Positions 49,100-58,479 of a stretch of DNA of 64,000 nucleotides are shown piece by piece. Position 1 is the first letter of the stretch; the number at the start of each line of letters is the position of its first letter. Under the pieces are notes generated by a model. The model saw only the letters and a program-made list of their open reading frames with translations. It was not told where the DNA came from and did not search any database. Origin of the DNA: Larkinella arboricola (GTDB taxonomy: Bacteria; Bacteroidota; Bacteroidia; Cytophagales; Spirosomataceae); NCBI RefSeq assembly GCF_003259745.1, contig NZ_QLMC01000001.1, positions 558,001-622,000 on the forward strand, read 5' to 3'. The translations under genes were made by a program, and so were the position numbers.

Positions 49100-51250
49100 T
49101 CAGGTCAGGATTGTATCCGTCAGCTTACTAATGTCGTGGGCAAGTTTCTGAATAAATTCCAGTTGTTCTTTTAGGGTCGGATCTTCTGTAACCATCGGAT
49201 CCGGCTTTTCCAAACTACTGGTTTCGGTAACGGGCGGTTCCGGGGCGGTTTTGGCGGCCTCTTCATCAAGACGTTTCAGACTTTCGTTTAAAACCGTCAG
49301 GGCGCGACGGGCGGGGCGCAGCAATTCGGGCGGACAGGCCGTTAAACGTTCCGCGTTCAGGCGGGCCGACGTAATGGTGGCAATGTTGGACGATAGAATG
49401 TGGTTCAGGACCACAAATTCGTGGATGTCGTTGCGGTGCCACTGCTTGCTCTGCGGCTCAGAGGTCATGCGCTGAAAAGCAGCCGACAGGTTGGCGGAGT
49501 TAACGTATACGGCTTTACGGGCCAGTTTATAGTCGGTGATGATGAGCGGTTTTCCCGACAGCGTATCCACCAGAATCCGGAGGTAATTGCGGTTGGCTTC
49601 CAGCACCTCATGCAGCAATCCTTTGAGTTGCTGCGATTCCCAGCGCGGGAACAGGTAGCTGGCCGCAAACGCAATGGCGCAGCCAATGAGCGTATCAAGT
49701 ACCCGCTCCTCCACCACGCTGATGCCACCCAATCCTAAAAAATGAAGCATGATGAGAATGTAGGGCGTCATCAGGATAACCATGACGATGTAATTCGTGC
49801 GCTGAAAACTATACGCGCCGAGCATAAGCGGTAACATCACCCAGAACAAAACCGTATTGTTGGGAGCCAGCATCAGAATGATTACACCAATGAGTCCGCC
49901 CGCTACGGTGCCAATGATCCGCTCATAATTCCGTTGTTTGGTCAGGCTGAAAGCGGGTTTCAGAATAACCGAAACGGTCAGTAAAACCCAGTAACTATGG
50001 TGTCCGTAGGCAATTAGTTTGGCGGTCAGAAAACCAATCAGACAGGCAACGGTCATCCGGAGCGAGTGCCGAAAAAAGGAGGAGCTAAGCGTCAGGTTGT
50101 TCAGGATCAGCTTCGGGTCAATTTCCTGGTGCGACACAAAACGCGAATACTCCGGGGCTTCTCTATCGTTGGGGTTTTTATCACCATCCGCTGACAGATA
50201 GGTGTGAATTGTGGTCAGGCGCTGGTTCAGGTTGCGGAGGGAGATCAGGATTTTTTTCAGCACAAAATTGCTGTTGTCTTTTTCCTGCTGGCCGATCTCG
50301 TCGATCCGGGTCTTGAGTCGTTCCAGGTGCCGCATCAGGTCCGCACGGCTCTTGTAAGGCCGGTTGGTCTGAATCGCCAGGCCAATATAATCCATTTCGA
50401 TAGCCAGTTGCCGGATCAGCCGGGCGATTTCGTCCAGAATGCCCGTCTTCCCAAACCGTTCCCGAATCGAGGTATAATCATAATACATGGCCACAATCTG
50501 CTCGTACAGGTCCACAATGTCGCTGAAAGTGAGCACCAGCAGGCGGCCCGTCCAGGTTGATTCTTTCAGGATTACCCGGGTTTTAAACAGCAGTTCACGC
50601 ACGGCATCCTGTTTTTCGCTCACTACGGCCTGCTGCGTAACCAGTTTTCGGTAATCTTCCTGTAAATCCGTCCGAATGCTGTAAAACTCGGCTTTAATCA
50701 GGAGGAACTTCGAGATTTCGTGGATGCATTCGCCCAGCGCCTGCTGAGCCGCCCGGTAGGGCCGGAGTTGGGTAGAAGAGAGACTGATGGCGGTGTACCA
50801 GAGTCCCCCGGCGCAGACGAGGGCTGCGTATTGCCAGACGGCGGCCGGTTCGAGGTCCCGGTCCATCATCAGAATCATCGACAGCAAGCCCGCCGTCCCG
50901 ACGGAGGTCGCCCGGTTGCCGTAGATCGCGAATAAGGAAAAGAAAAAGCTGAAAAGCGCAATTTCAACGCCCAGCAGCCAGACGTTCGCCCGGGTAAAAC
51001 CCGTTATCAGGGAGACCAGCACGATAAGGAGTGTACCGGCCAGCATGCCGTTTCGCCGGTGCATGACTGGGCCTGGTGCATCCGTGATGCTTGCCCATAA
51101 AGCGCCCAGCGAAATCGGCAGGCCGGTTTCGAAGTCTCCGAAATGATAAAAACCGACGGAAGGAATCAGGATGGCCAGCGTAATCCGCAAGCCATCCGAA
51201 AAGTGCTGGCCAGATAGAAAATACCGGATTTCCCGGATCTGTCTTTTCAT
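49100..51250 (-). CDS. FUSC family (YccS/YhfK-like) membrane protein
   Basis: 716 residues. Two blocks of about six hydrophobic segments each (about 20-180 and 395-540) flank a soluble helical region, and a long cytoplasmic C-terminal part follows, as in YccS. Marks: SLGALWASITDAPGPVMHRRNGMLAGT and LTVSVILKPAFSLTKQRNYERIIGTVAGGL. These proteins resemble aromatic acid exporters and fusaric acid resistance proteins; substrate here is unknown. The C-terminal segment is Pro/Glu-rich then helical. Confidence 0.92.
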   Translation of the reverse strand: MKRQIREIRYFLSGQHFSDGLRITLAILIPSVGFYHFGDFETGLPISLGALWASITDAPGPVMHRRNGMLAGTLLIVLVSLITGFTRANVWLLGVEIALFSFFFSLFAIYGNRATSVGTAGLLSMILMMDRDLEPAAVWQYAALVCAGGLWYTAISLSSTQLRPYRAAQQALGECIHEISKFLLIKAEFYSIRTDLQEDYRKLVTQQAVVSEKQDAVRELLFKTRVILKESTWTGRLLVLTFSDIVDLYEQIVAMYYDYTSIRERFGKTGILDEIARLIRQLAIEMDYIGLAIQTNRPYKSRADLMRHLERLKTRIDEIGQQEKDNSNFVLKKILISLRNLNQRLTTIHTYLSADGDKNPNDREAPEYSRFVSHQEIDPKLILNNLTLSSSFFRHSLRMTVACLIGFLTAKLIAYGHHSYWVLLTVSVILKPAFSLTKQRNYERIIGTVAGGLIGVIILMLAPNNTVLFWVMLPLMLGAYSFQRTNYIVMVILMTPYILIMLHFLGLGGISVVEERVLDTLIGCAIAFAASYLFPRWESQQLKGLLHEVLEANRNYLRILVDTLSGKPLIITDYKLARKAVYVNSANLSAAFQRMTSEPQSKQWHRNDIHEFVVLNHILSSNIATITSARLNAERLTACPPELLRPARRALTVLNESLKRLDEEAAKTAPEPPVTETSSLEKPDPMVTEDPTLKEQLEFIQKLAHDISKLTDTILT

Positions 51251-51331
51251 GATGGCAAGGTAGGGTGTATTACCCGTCTAATCAACCCGCCAACTGGAAA
51301 AGCGATAAGGACTGCTGAAACGTGTTCGTGG

Positions 51332-51556
51332 TTACCGGACAGCGATGGAATATCCGGCTTTTTCGAGCTGCCTGGCCCATTGCGGAGGCACTACGCAGTA
51401 ATGCATTTTTTTTAGGCGAATGATGCTGTGAAGCTCGCCAGTACGTTTGTCGATGCATTGACGACGGTCAAGGGCCGCGGCAATACAATCAAACTGCGGA
51501 AACATTTTTAAGAAATCAGCCGATGCTGCTTGTTGCTGGGTCAGCGGTAAAGACAT
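51332..51556 (-). CDS. Small hypothetical protein
   Basis: 74 residues from an ATG, with Gln-rich start (LPLTQQQAASADFL) and a compact body (CIAAALDRRQCIDKRTGELHSIIRLKKMHYCVVPPQWARQLEKAGYSI). Composition is that of a folded soluble protein with three cysteines. No family recognised. It lies 81 bases before the FUSC gene in the same direction. Confidence 0.55.
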   Translation of the reverse strand: MSLPLTQQQAASADFLKMFPQFDCIAAALDRRQCIDKRTGELHSIIRLKKMHYCVVPPQWARQLEKAGYSIAVR

Positions 51557-52039
51557 ACACTCGTAACGTAAAAGGTCAATTAGTTAACATGGATTGGAAA
51601 AAGACTCTTCAGGGAAACGATACGGTGGGATGAATAACGGTCTAAAAACCAGCTATTCAATTGTGGCTACGAAGTTACTAGGTTTATCAGATTAATACAA
51701 CTGGACTATTCTAAAAATTTTTCGCTGATTATATAACTTTATTAATGTTTTGAACCATTCGATAACTTTTTAATGTAAAAAAACAGCGATAGGTATTGAA
51801 ATAGGTAGGGTTTTATTGAAAATCAGGGGGCACAAAAATGTGCTATTTTTTAGTTAAGTAATTGCTGCAATTACCAGAAAAACGCCCTTTCCAGCTTTCT
51901 GGCCGGGAAAGAGAGACACAAGGGGTTGGGCGGAGTAGGGGATTGCGGAAGCGTACGGCAGTGTACGTTTCTTTATCGGGAACGGTTACAGAACCGGTCG
52001 CTAATCCATCGTGAATCAGCGACCGGTATTTCATAAGAC
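51557..52039. other. AT-rich gene-free region
   Basis: About 480 bases, AT-rich between 51690 and 51860. The only structured part is the hairpin at 51992-52026 after the membrane protein gene. A 132-codon frame on the minus strand (51843-52241) is mostly a shadow of that gene and is not believed. Confidence 0.5.
51992..52026 (-). terminator. Hairpin after the four-helix membrane protein gene
   Basis: ACCGGTCGCT and AGCGACCGGT form a 10-base perfect stem with a 15-base loop, 14 bases past the minus-strand stop at 52040. No T-run follows. Confidence 0.5.
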
Positions 52040-52444
52040 TCAGGGAATCAGTGCCATGTTTTTCTTCGGGAAGGCCGTCCGCAGACCCGCAATCTGCGCA
52101 ACGACCAAAACCGCTGTTATTACCGAATCGATCACCCTGATTTCTGTGGCAATGACGGAAACCGCTGGCCCCCAGATCAGCAGGTCTACGTAATAACCCA
52201 ACAGAAGCAGGTTCAGTCCAATGATTACCTGAATCAGCCATCGGGAAGTGGCCGGGCGCAGGGCTGCGTACGTTGCCAGTCCGGCCATCACTAGAAATTC
52301 GATGCCAAAGACCAACGGCTGGCCACCCGCCAGCTCGTTAAGAAACGAAAAGGTGTTGCCGAAGAAAAGAAAGGCGATGGCGCTGAGCTCGGCAAAAAAG
52401 ACATTACTCCACAGGGCTTTCTGCAATACCGTTGATTTTTCCAT
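52040..52444 (-). CDS. Small four-helix membrane protein
   Basis: 134 residues with four hydrophobic segments (about 15-33, 45-62, 70-92, 100-120) and a short basic tail. No family I can name. It is divergent from an AraC-type regulator with a 133-base gap and has its own -7 box, so it is a likely target of that regulator. Function unknown. Confidence 0.78.
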   Translation of the reverse strand: MEKSTVLQKALWSNVFFAELSAIAFLFFGNTFSFLNELAGGQPLVFGIEFLVMAGLATYAALRPATSRWLIQVIIGLNLLLLGYYVDLLIWGPAVSVIATEIRVIDSVITAVLVVAQIAGLRTAFPKKNMALIP

Positions 52445-52469
52445 GATCGTGTTTGTTTTAGTGATAGCT

Positions 52470-52477
52470 CAAAGGTA
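52470..52477 (-). promoter_or_regulatory. Candidate -7 box for the membrane protein gene
   Basis: On the minus strand TACCTTTG, an exact TAnnTTTG, 25 bases before the ATG at 52444. Confidence 0.5.
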
Positions 52478-52577
52478 GAGGAGAGGGCGTTGCCGGGGCT
52501 TACCCAAAGGCGCCAATTGATTACCATTTCACGACAGAACCATTCGGGCTTTTCGGATCGAGAAGTACCTTTACCAC

Positions 52578-53594
52578 ATGGAAAATCCACAGAAACGGTT
52601 TGTACTCGGTTTGCTGGCGTATGCGGCCCAGAAAGATGCCGATCCGGAGCGGTTGTGTAAACTGTCTTCCATTGATTGGCAGGCTCTTACAGGAAAGTCA
52701 GATGAGCCGCTGACACCCAGGCAGTTTCGCGATCTCTGGCTGAATGCGGTTCATCTGACCCACGACCCGCTGTTTGGACTGCATTTTGGCGAATCGCTGC
52801 AACTGGCGGCTTTGGGCAGTGTTGGCCAGTTGGTGCAGAGTTGCGCAACGGTTGGGGAGGCTCTGACGCACGCGTCCGGGGCTATTCACCTGATCACGGA
52901 CCTGTTCAGGATGGAAGTGAGCCAGTCCGGGCCATCCTTCACCATTCATTATAGACCGAATCCGGACCACGAAAAAGATCAGGCGTTTGTCCTTCGGCAG
53001 ATGATGGAATTGTTTATGGTCTTTACCCTGCACGAAGCCGATGGCCTGGTTCTGAAGAAAATCAGCCCCAAAACCGTCTGCATACCGTATGATCTGTCAA
53101 AACCGGAAGAATATGAACGGGTGCTGCGGGGCAAGCCTGTCAAAAAACCGGGTGTGTATTCGATGGAATTTGAAAGCCGGTATTGGGACGAACCGATTCT
53201 GACAGCCAATTACGAACTACAAACGCTGCTACTGAAAAAGGTCAGTGAGCAGAACCGGGAATTTGAGAACGCAAAAGCCATGAAGGAACGGATTCGGAGC
53301 TATCTGCTGACCAACGCTTATCTTGGTGTCCCGACGCTGGAGCAGATGGCCGCAAATTTCAATACCAGCCCCCGCAGCCTGCAACGCAAACTTCAGGACG
53401 AAGGAGTTACGTACCAGCAGGTAGCCGATTCCATCCGTAAATCGCTGGCCCTGAATTATTTGTCGTCGGGTACCTATCCGGTTAAAGAAATATCCTATAT
53501 TCTCGGCTATAATGAATTAAGTGCTTTTAGCCGGGCTTTCAAACGCTGGACGGGCACCACACCGGGGCATTACCAAAAGGGGGCGCTCACGTAG
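52578..53594 (+). CDS. AraC family transcriptional regulator
   Basis: 338 residues of the OruR/ArgR-like type: an N-terminal effector-binding domain (about 15-190; LTPRQFRDLWLNAVHLTHDPLFGLHFGE) and a C-terminal double HTH (about 240-335; LGVPTLEQMAANFNTSPRSLQRKLQDEGVTYQQV and VKEISYILGYNELSAFSRAFKRWTGTTPGHYQ). It most likely acts on the divergent membrane protein gene and itself. TACCTTTA lies only a few bases before its ATG. Confidence 0.94.
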   Translation: MENPQKRFVLGLLAYAAQKDADPERLCKLSSIDWQALTGKSDEPLTPRQFRDLWLNAVHLTHDPLFGLHFGESLQLAALGSVGQLVQSCATVGEALTHASGAIHLITDLFRMEVSQSGPSFTIHYRPNPDHEKDQAFVLRQMMELFMVFTLHEADGLVLKKISPKTVCIPYDLSKPEEYERVLRGKPVKKPGVYSMEFESRYWDEPILTANYELQTLLLKKVSEQNREFENAKAMKERIRSYLLTNAYLGVPTLEQMAANFNTSPRSLQRKLQDEGVTYQQVADSIRKSLALNYLSSGTYPVKEISYILGYNELSAFSRAFKRWTGTTPGHYQKGALT

Positions 53595-53740
53595 TAGGGC
53601 GGTTTCGGATGCCGCAAGCCGGCCTTTCCCGAACAAATCCGGGCCAATACCGTTTATCAGGGATTATTTCTCCGTGAATGGGGCGCTGGAAGGGGGAGAA
53701 ACCGGGAAATAAAACGGAATGTTACACCAACTCGATTGCT

Positions 53741-54844
53741 ATGCCTTCCACATCTACCCCGCCGTTCTATCACCGGCTTTCTCATACGTTACTGGCACTG
53801 GGGCTGATTATGGCCGCGTTTTACCTGGGGCAGGATATCATTGTCCCGTTTGCCATGGCCGGTTTACTGGCGGTTTTACTACGGCCCCTCGAAACGTGGC
53901 TTATCCAGCACCGTGTTCCCAAAGTCCTCGCCATCAGCCTGGTGCTGCTCATGGCCATTGTAGTACTGGCAGGTTTGACCATCCTCATTTCCATGCAGTT
54001 GGCGCATTTTACCGATGACTGGCCCAAATTAAAAAGGAACCTGAATGATTTCTACGGCGACGCCCGGCGCTGGATTCGGCGGGAGTATAACGTCAGCTAC
54101 AGCCAGCAGGATCGGTACCTCAAGCAGGCCCAGGCTCAAACGATGGATACTCTACAGGGCACCGGAACGCTCGGCATCATTACCGGTCCGCTGGGCACGC
54201 TGCTGTTGTTGCCGATTTACATTTTTCTGCTGCTTTATTACCGGGCCATGCTGATTCAGTTCATCATCCGGTCGTTTACCGACGAGCATGCGGAGCGGGT
54301 TCGGGAGGTGCTGGGCGAAATTCGATCGGTGATTCAGAGTTACGTCGTGGGCCTGGTGACCGAAACGGCCTGCGTGGCAGTACTCAATTCGGTGGGTTTG
54401 CTGATTCTGGGCGTTCAGTACGCCGTTCTGCTTGGTGTGATTGCCGCCATCATGAACCTGATACCGTACATCGGCGGGCTGGTGGCAACGGCGTTGGCCG
54501 TAGTGGTTACGTTTGTCAACCATCCCGAAGTTTCGACGCTGGTGGGGGTCGTGGCGGTATTTCTGGTCGTGCAATTCATCGACAACAACGTTCTGGTACC
54601 GGTTATTATCGGTTCCAAAGTGCGGATTAACGCGTTGGTATCCATCGCGGGCGTGCTGCTTGGCGGGGCGCTGGCGGGTGTTTCCGGTATGTTTCTCTCC
54701 ATTCCCATCATTGCTATTCTGAAAGTAATCTTCGACCGGGTGGAGGGGCTGGAACACTGGGGAATTTTGCTCGGCGACCAGACCACGGAGGATGATATCA
54801 ACAAAATGCTGCGGTTACGACGGCGAAAGAAGAAAATTCCGTAG
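53741..54844 (+). CDS. AI-2E family transporter
   Basis: 367 residues from ATG 53741 (the 21 earlier codons are Gly/Lys-rich and non-membrane). About eight transmembrane helices with the family's central soluble stretch (about 75-145) and the re-entrant GGLVATALAVVV and GAILLGGALAG-type segments near the C-terminus. The family is named for AI-2 export but most members are ion or small-molecule antiporters. Its 3' end lies 34 bases before the P1 peptidase ATG. Confidence 0.9.
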   Translation: MPSTSTPPFYHRLSHTLLALGLIMAAFYLGQDIIVPFAMAGLLAVLLRPLETWLIQHRVPKVLAISLVLLMAIVVLAGLTILISMQLAHFTDDWPKLKRNLNDFYGDARRWIRREYNVSYSQQDRYLKQAQAQTMDTLQGTGTLGIITGPLGTLLLLPIYIFLLLYYRAMLIQFIIRSFTDEHAERVREVLGEIRSVIQSYVVGLVTETACVAVLNSVGLLILGVQYAVLLGVIAAIMNLIPYIGGLVATALAVVVTFVNHPEVSTLVGVVAVFLVVQFIDNNVLVPVIIGSKVRINALVSIAGVLLGGALAGVSGMFLSIPIIAILKVIFDRVEGLEHWGILLGDQTTEDDINKMLRLRRRKKKIP

Positions 54845-54878
54845 CGGTTTTTACGGTTCGTTTTCTATCTTCGGACGT

Positions 54879-56003
54879 ATGAAACCAACGTTCCGCTTCC
54901 TGCTGACGGCCCTGCTTTTCGGGGTCGGTTATACCGTATTGGCTCAACCCATGCAACGACCCCGTGCGTATGGTATCCGTTTTGGCGTCTTGCCAACCGG
55001 TGCCCTGAACGCCATCACTGATGTACCCGGTGTTCGGGTGGGACAGGTTACCTTGCAGGAGGGGCAAAGCATCCGGACCGGCGTTACGGCCATTCTGCCG
55101 CACAGCGGAAATCTCTTTCAGGAGAAATGCCCGGCAGCTATTTACATCGGCAACGGCTTTGGCAAACTGACCGGATACAGTCAGGTAGAAGAACTGGGCA
55201 CACTCGAAACACCCATTGTGCTGACCAACACCCTCGGCGTTCCGACGGCAGCCGACGCCGTGATTGATTACACACTGGCCCAACCCGGTAATGAACAGGT
55301 TCGTTCGCTGAATCCGGTGGTGGGCGAAACCAACGACGGCGGCCTGAACGACATCCGTAGCCGTCCTGTCACCAGACAACACGTGCTGGATGCGATCAGA
55401 CAGGCGAAAACCGGGGCGGTGGAAGAAGGAAATGTGGGGGCCGGAACGGGTACGGTTTGCTTCGGGTTCAAAGGCGGTATCGGAACCGCTTCGCGGAAAC
55501 TCCCGGCTTCGCTGGGTGGGTATACCGTCGGTGTGCTGGTGCAAACCAATTTTGGCGGTGTTTTACAGATTGCGGGTGTTCCGGTAGGGGTAGAACTGGG
55601 CAAATTTTCGTTCCGGGAAAAGCTCGACGGCTCGTGCATGATGGTGGTGCTGACGGATGCTCCTCTCGATGCCCGCAACCTAAAAAGGCTGGCCAAACGG
55701 GCATTTATGGGCCTGGCCCGCACGGGTGGGATTGCTTCCAACGGAAGTGGGGATTACGTCATTGCTGTTTCAACTGCCAACCGGATTCCAAATGTCTCCA
55801 AATCATCGCTCGACGAAATGAAAGTTCTCCGGAACGACGATGCTTCGCCCTGTTTTCTGGCCGCCATCGAGGCCACGGAAGAAGCCATTATCAATTCGCT
55901 GTTTGCCGCCCGGACCCAAACTGGTCACCACGGCAGCCGCGTGGAGCGACTGCCGGTTGAAAAAGTGGTGGATTTATTAAAGAAAGCCGGACAGATCAAA
56001 TAG
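54879..56003 (+). CDS. P1 family peptidase (DmpA-like aminopeptidase), exported
   Basis: 374 residues from ATG 54879, giving a clean signal peptide (FLLTALLFGVGYTVLAQ). DmpA/L-aminopeptidase fold: GVLPTGALNAITDVPGVRVGQVTL, NVGAGTGTVCFGFKGGIGTASR, and the autoproteolysis site with nucleophile Ser in SNGSGDYVIAVS. The precursor cuts itself into two chains. It works in the periplasm on D- or L-amino acid amides or peptides. TATCTTCG, one base off a -7 box, lies 6 bases before the ATG. It overlaps the convergent receiver gene by 8 bases. Confidence 0.92.
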   Translation: MKPTFRFLLTALLFGVGYTVLAQPMQRPRAYGIRFGVLPTGALNAITDVPGVRVGQVTLQEGQSIRTGVTAILPHSGNLFQEKCPAAIYIGNGFGKLTGYSQVEELGTLETPIVLTNTLGVPTAADAVIDYTLAQPGNEQVRSLNPVVGETNDGGLNDIRSRPVTRQHVLDAIRQAKTGAVEEGNVGAGTGTVCFGFKGGIGTASRKLPASLGGYTVGVLVQTNFGGVLQIAGVPVGVELGKFSFREKLDGSCMMVVLTDAPLDARNLKRLAKRAFMGLARTGGIASNGSGDYVIAVSTANRIPNVSKSSLDEMKVLRNDDASPCFLAAIEATEEAIINSLFAARTQTGHHGSRVERLPVEKVVDLLKKAGQIK

Positions 56004-56463
56004 CCGCTTCGCCGACTTTCAGCAAGCGCGGAATACCCAGCAGGATGTTCTGCCAGCCTTCCAGTGATACGGGTTTTTTAATATAACTGGCAGCCCCCCG
56101 GGCGTACGCTTGTTCGGCGTCGTTCAGATCGGTGGAGTTGCTGAAAATGGCAATTGGGATAGACCGGTAAATCGGGTTCGAACGAATCTGGCGCAGCAGT
56201 TTCCAGCCATCCGCCCGTCTGGGTAAGTAAAGATCCAGCAAAATCAGTATGGGAAGCGGATTTTGTTGGGCGTAACAATTATTTAAATACGTCATAGCCT
56301 GTGCAGCCGACGTAGCCCCAACCGGCACCACTTCCTGAAGGTGTTGCCGGAGCAGATAATGCAACAGCAAATGATCATTGAGATTATCTTCCACGACCAG
56401 AATACTTTCAAAATTAATTGAGTACGCAGCGGTGGATTGAAAGCTGCATGCTTCGTTTTTCAT
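55996..56463 (-). CDS. Stand-alone response regulator receiver protein
   Basis: 155 residues, one receiver domain with an N-terminal extension of about 18 residues. Acidic residues VVEDN, phosphorylated Asp in LLDLYLPRRADG, and Lys in IKKPVSLEGW. No output domain: it would relay phosphate or act by protein contact. It is of the type found with hybrid kinases and chemotaxis-like systems, but no kinase is adjacent; the hybrid kinase at 42985, which lacks an output domain, is one possible partner. Confidence 0.9.
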   Translation of the reverse strand: MKNEACSFQSTAAYSINFESILVVEDNLNDHLLLHYLLRQHLQEVVPVGATSAAQAMTYLNNCYAQQNPLPILILLDLYLPRRADGWKLLRQIRSNPIYRSIPIAIFSNSTDLNDAEQAYARGAASYIKKPVSLEGWQNILLGIPRLLKVGEAAI

Positions 56464-56651
56464 ATGAATTGCTATTGCGCTAAAATAGTTGAGTTTCAGG
56501 TCACATAGTTAAGGGTTTTGTTGACAATTATCAAGGCCGGCAAAATTAATTTATCAAAATGTAAACTGTATTTATACTTACGTATAAGGGCTGTGAAAAC
56601 AAATATGACTGTCCACATTTTCAGACAGCTACAGTAATTCTCTAATTCATT

Positions 56652-57704
56652 TTACACTTTTTTTGACCAGATCAGACCGTAATCCATTTGAGTTGAAATA
56701 TCTTCTTCGGTAGGCTGAAGACCGGCCTGCGCGAACCACTGACGGTATTCTTTCCGGCTGTAACAACGTCCTTTGGTTCCCCAGAATAACTGGGCTGAAT
56801 AATCCGTAACAGGCAGGGGGCCGTCCAGGGCGTCGTTCAGAAAAGCGTCGTGAACCCACAGTTCACCTCCCGGTCGGATGGCGGCCGCAAAACGGTTTGC
56901 CAACATCTGGCAGGTTTCGGTGGGCCAGTCGTGAAAAAGGCTGGCGGCCAGCAGGATATCTGTTTCTGGTAATTCGTCGGTCAGCATATCGCCGGGATGG
57001 AAGGTCACCCGCTCCCGGATGGTCTCGGCACCCGGACGGCCGCTCCGGGCAAAGGCGTCAAGCAATTCGGCGGCTACGGCCAGGACGGCGGGGCGGTCGA
57101 AGAGGGTGGCTGTTGCGGTTGGGTTGACGAGCAGCCATTCGTAGGTATAATAGCCGGTTCCGCCCGCTACGTCCAGCAAATGGCCGGAATGTTTCGAGAT
57201 TTTACTGGCTACAATCGGAGAAAGTTTCTGGGCGCGCCCGGCCAGGCCGAGCGTAAACATACGGGAGAGTTCGGCATCGTCCATCGGCGAAGGATCGTCG
57301 CCTTCTTTCACGTACGAAATGCCGCCTGAGGTGTCCAGCGGGCCGTCGTTCCACAGCCGAACGGCCATTTCCACCGCTCCGGGATCATTTTTTTCCAGAC
57401 CCACATAGCCAGTTAAATTGGGCGTCTGGGTCTGGGTCACATACCGTCCCAGGGCCGTAATCTGAAGCGCACCGGATTCGTTGTATTCGAGCAGTTCCAT
57501 CGCGCAGAGCGCCGGGAAAAGTACGCTGGCCGGACGTTCTTTGAGTCCGAGCCGCTGGCTGAGTTCGGGAACAGAAAGCGGTCCGTTGCTTAGTTCTTCA
57601 AAAACATTCAGGTGATGAACGGCGGCAATCAGCAGACGGGAACCGAACATAGCCCGCAGGTGGCGGGTAATCGGGGCAGGGTCAAGTTGAGGGTTGTGAA
57701 GCAT
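56652..57704 (-). CDS. SAM-dependent O-methyltransferase-like protein
   Basis: 350 residues from ATG 57704, chosen over the longest frame because the preceding 48 codons look non-coding and AAAGGA lies right before this ATG. N-terminal dimerisation winged helix (about 10-95; LSVPELSQRLGLKERPASVLFPAL) and a C-terminal methyltransferase domain with the SAM motif LLDVAGGTGYYTYEWL. This is the plant COMT/TcmN-like fold of small-molecule O-methyltransferases. Catalytic His is present in SLFHDWPTETC. Acceptor unknown. Confidence 0.9.
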   Translation of the reverse strand: MLHNPQLDPAPITRHLRAMFGSRLLIAAVHHLNVFEELSNGPLSVPELSQRLGLKERPASVLFPALCAMELLEYNESGALQITALGRYVTQTQTPNLTGYVGLEKNDPGAVEMAVRLWNDGPLDTSGGISYVKEGDDPSPMDDAELSRMFTLGLAGRAQKLSPIVASKISKHSGHLLDVAGGTGYYTYEWLLVNPTATATLFDRPAVLAVAAELLDAFARSGRPGAETIRERVTFHPGDMLTDELPETDILLAASLFHDWPTETCQMLANRFAAAIRPGGELWVHDAFLNDALDGPLPVTDYSAQLFWGTKGRCYSRKEYRQWFAQAGLQPTEEDISTQMDYGLIWSKKV

Positions 57705-57786
57705 TCCTTTAAGGTTTTTATGGGCCTTAAAGATAAGCAGCCAACCCGAAGCACCACGGTTTTCTGAGGCCGTGGTCCGGTTTAGA

Positions 57787-58332
57787 CTATACCCGGATGC
57801 GTTCGTAAACCGGCGTACCTGCTCCCGGATCGGTGCCGAAGAGCTCAATATACTCTACTTTCGGCAGCAGACCCGAATCCGAATCCAGTTGCACAAAAAC
57901 CTTCCGCAAGCAGGCTTTCCGACCGTTGATTGTAGTCAGCGCAACGGGTTTGCCTTGGTGCAGATCGACCCAGATGGGCCGTTTTTTGAACGCATTCAGG
58001 TGAATTTCAAAACTGTTGTCGCTTTGGGCCAGTGGCTTGTGTTTGTAACCGTACGCCATTTTCCACTGAAACATCGAGAGCGATTCACGCTGGCCCTGTT
58101 CGGCGTAGCGAATCCAGTAGACATGAACGGGGTCCTCGGCGTTGAGTTGTCGGCCAGCCGTTACATTCGCTTCGTAAATAACGGTATTGGCGTCGTTGCT
58201 CCGCTGAATGTAAAACAAACGGTTGGGTGCGGGCGGTGGCACGGGGAATTCGCTGGCACCGCCCGCTGCGGTCGTAAAGGCGCTGGTCAGTTCCAGCAGA
58301 AACAGCAGGAAAAAAAGATGACGGTAGTTCAT
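57787..58332 (-). CDS. DUF4833 domain-containing exported protein
   Basis: 181 residues: signal peptide (1-20) and a DUF4833 domain (FPVPPPAPNRLFYIQRSNDANTVIYEAN, then DPVHVYWIRYAEQGQRESLS). A Bacteroidota-centred family of unknown function, likely a small periplasmic beta-rich protein. It is divergent from gldG. Confidence 0.88.
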   Translation of the reverse strand: MNYRHLFFLLFLLELTSAFTTAAGGASEFPVPPPAPNRLFYIQRSNDANTVIYEANVTAGRQLNAEDPVHVYWIRYAEQGQRESLSMFQWKMAYGYKHKPLAQSDNSFEIHLNAFKKRPIWVDLHQGKPVALTTINGRKACLRKVFVQLDSDSGLLPKVEYIELFGTDPGAGTPVYERIRV

Positions 58333-58412
58333 AACAATAATTCAGTAGCATGGTGTTGTTTACGTCTCTAAGACCGCCATCTCGGCACTTCCCCCTACGT
58401 CGAGCCCAAAAA

Positions 58413-58445
58413 TTTGGCGGCCCGTCATTTTTTCTTCTACTTTCG
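58413..58445 (+). promoter_or_regulatory. Candidate gldG promoter
   Basis: TTTG at 58413-58416 and TACTTTCG at 58438-58445 (one base from TAnnTTTG) are 21 bases apart, a workable Bacteroidota -33/-7 spacing. The -7 box ends 34 bases before the gldG ATG. Confidence 0.45.
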
Positions 58446-58479
58446 CACAACTAAACCGCTTTCAGCGTTTTACGCAGGT

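Noticed and set aside
51843-52241. 132-codon minus-strand frame
   Set aside because: Mostly another frame of the small membrane protein gene, plus non-coding AT-rich DNA.
57705-57848. 48-codon N-terminal extension of the methyltransferase
   Set aside because: No family support; the Met at 57704 has a ribosome-binding-like AAAGGA directly before it.
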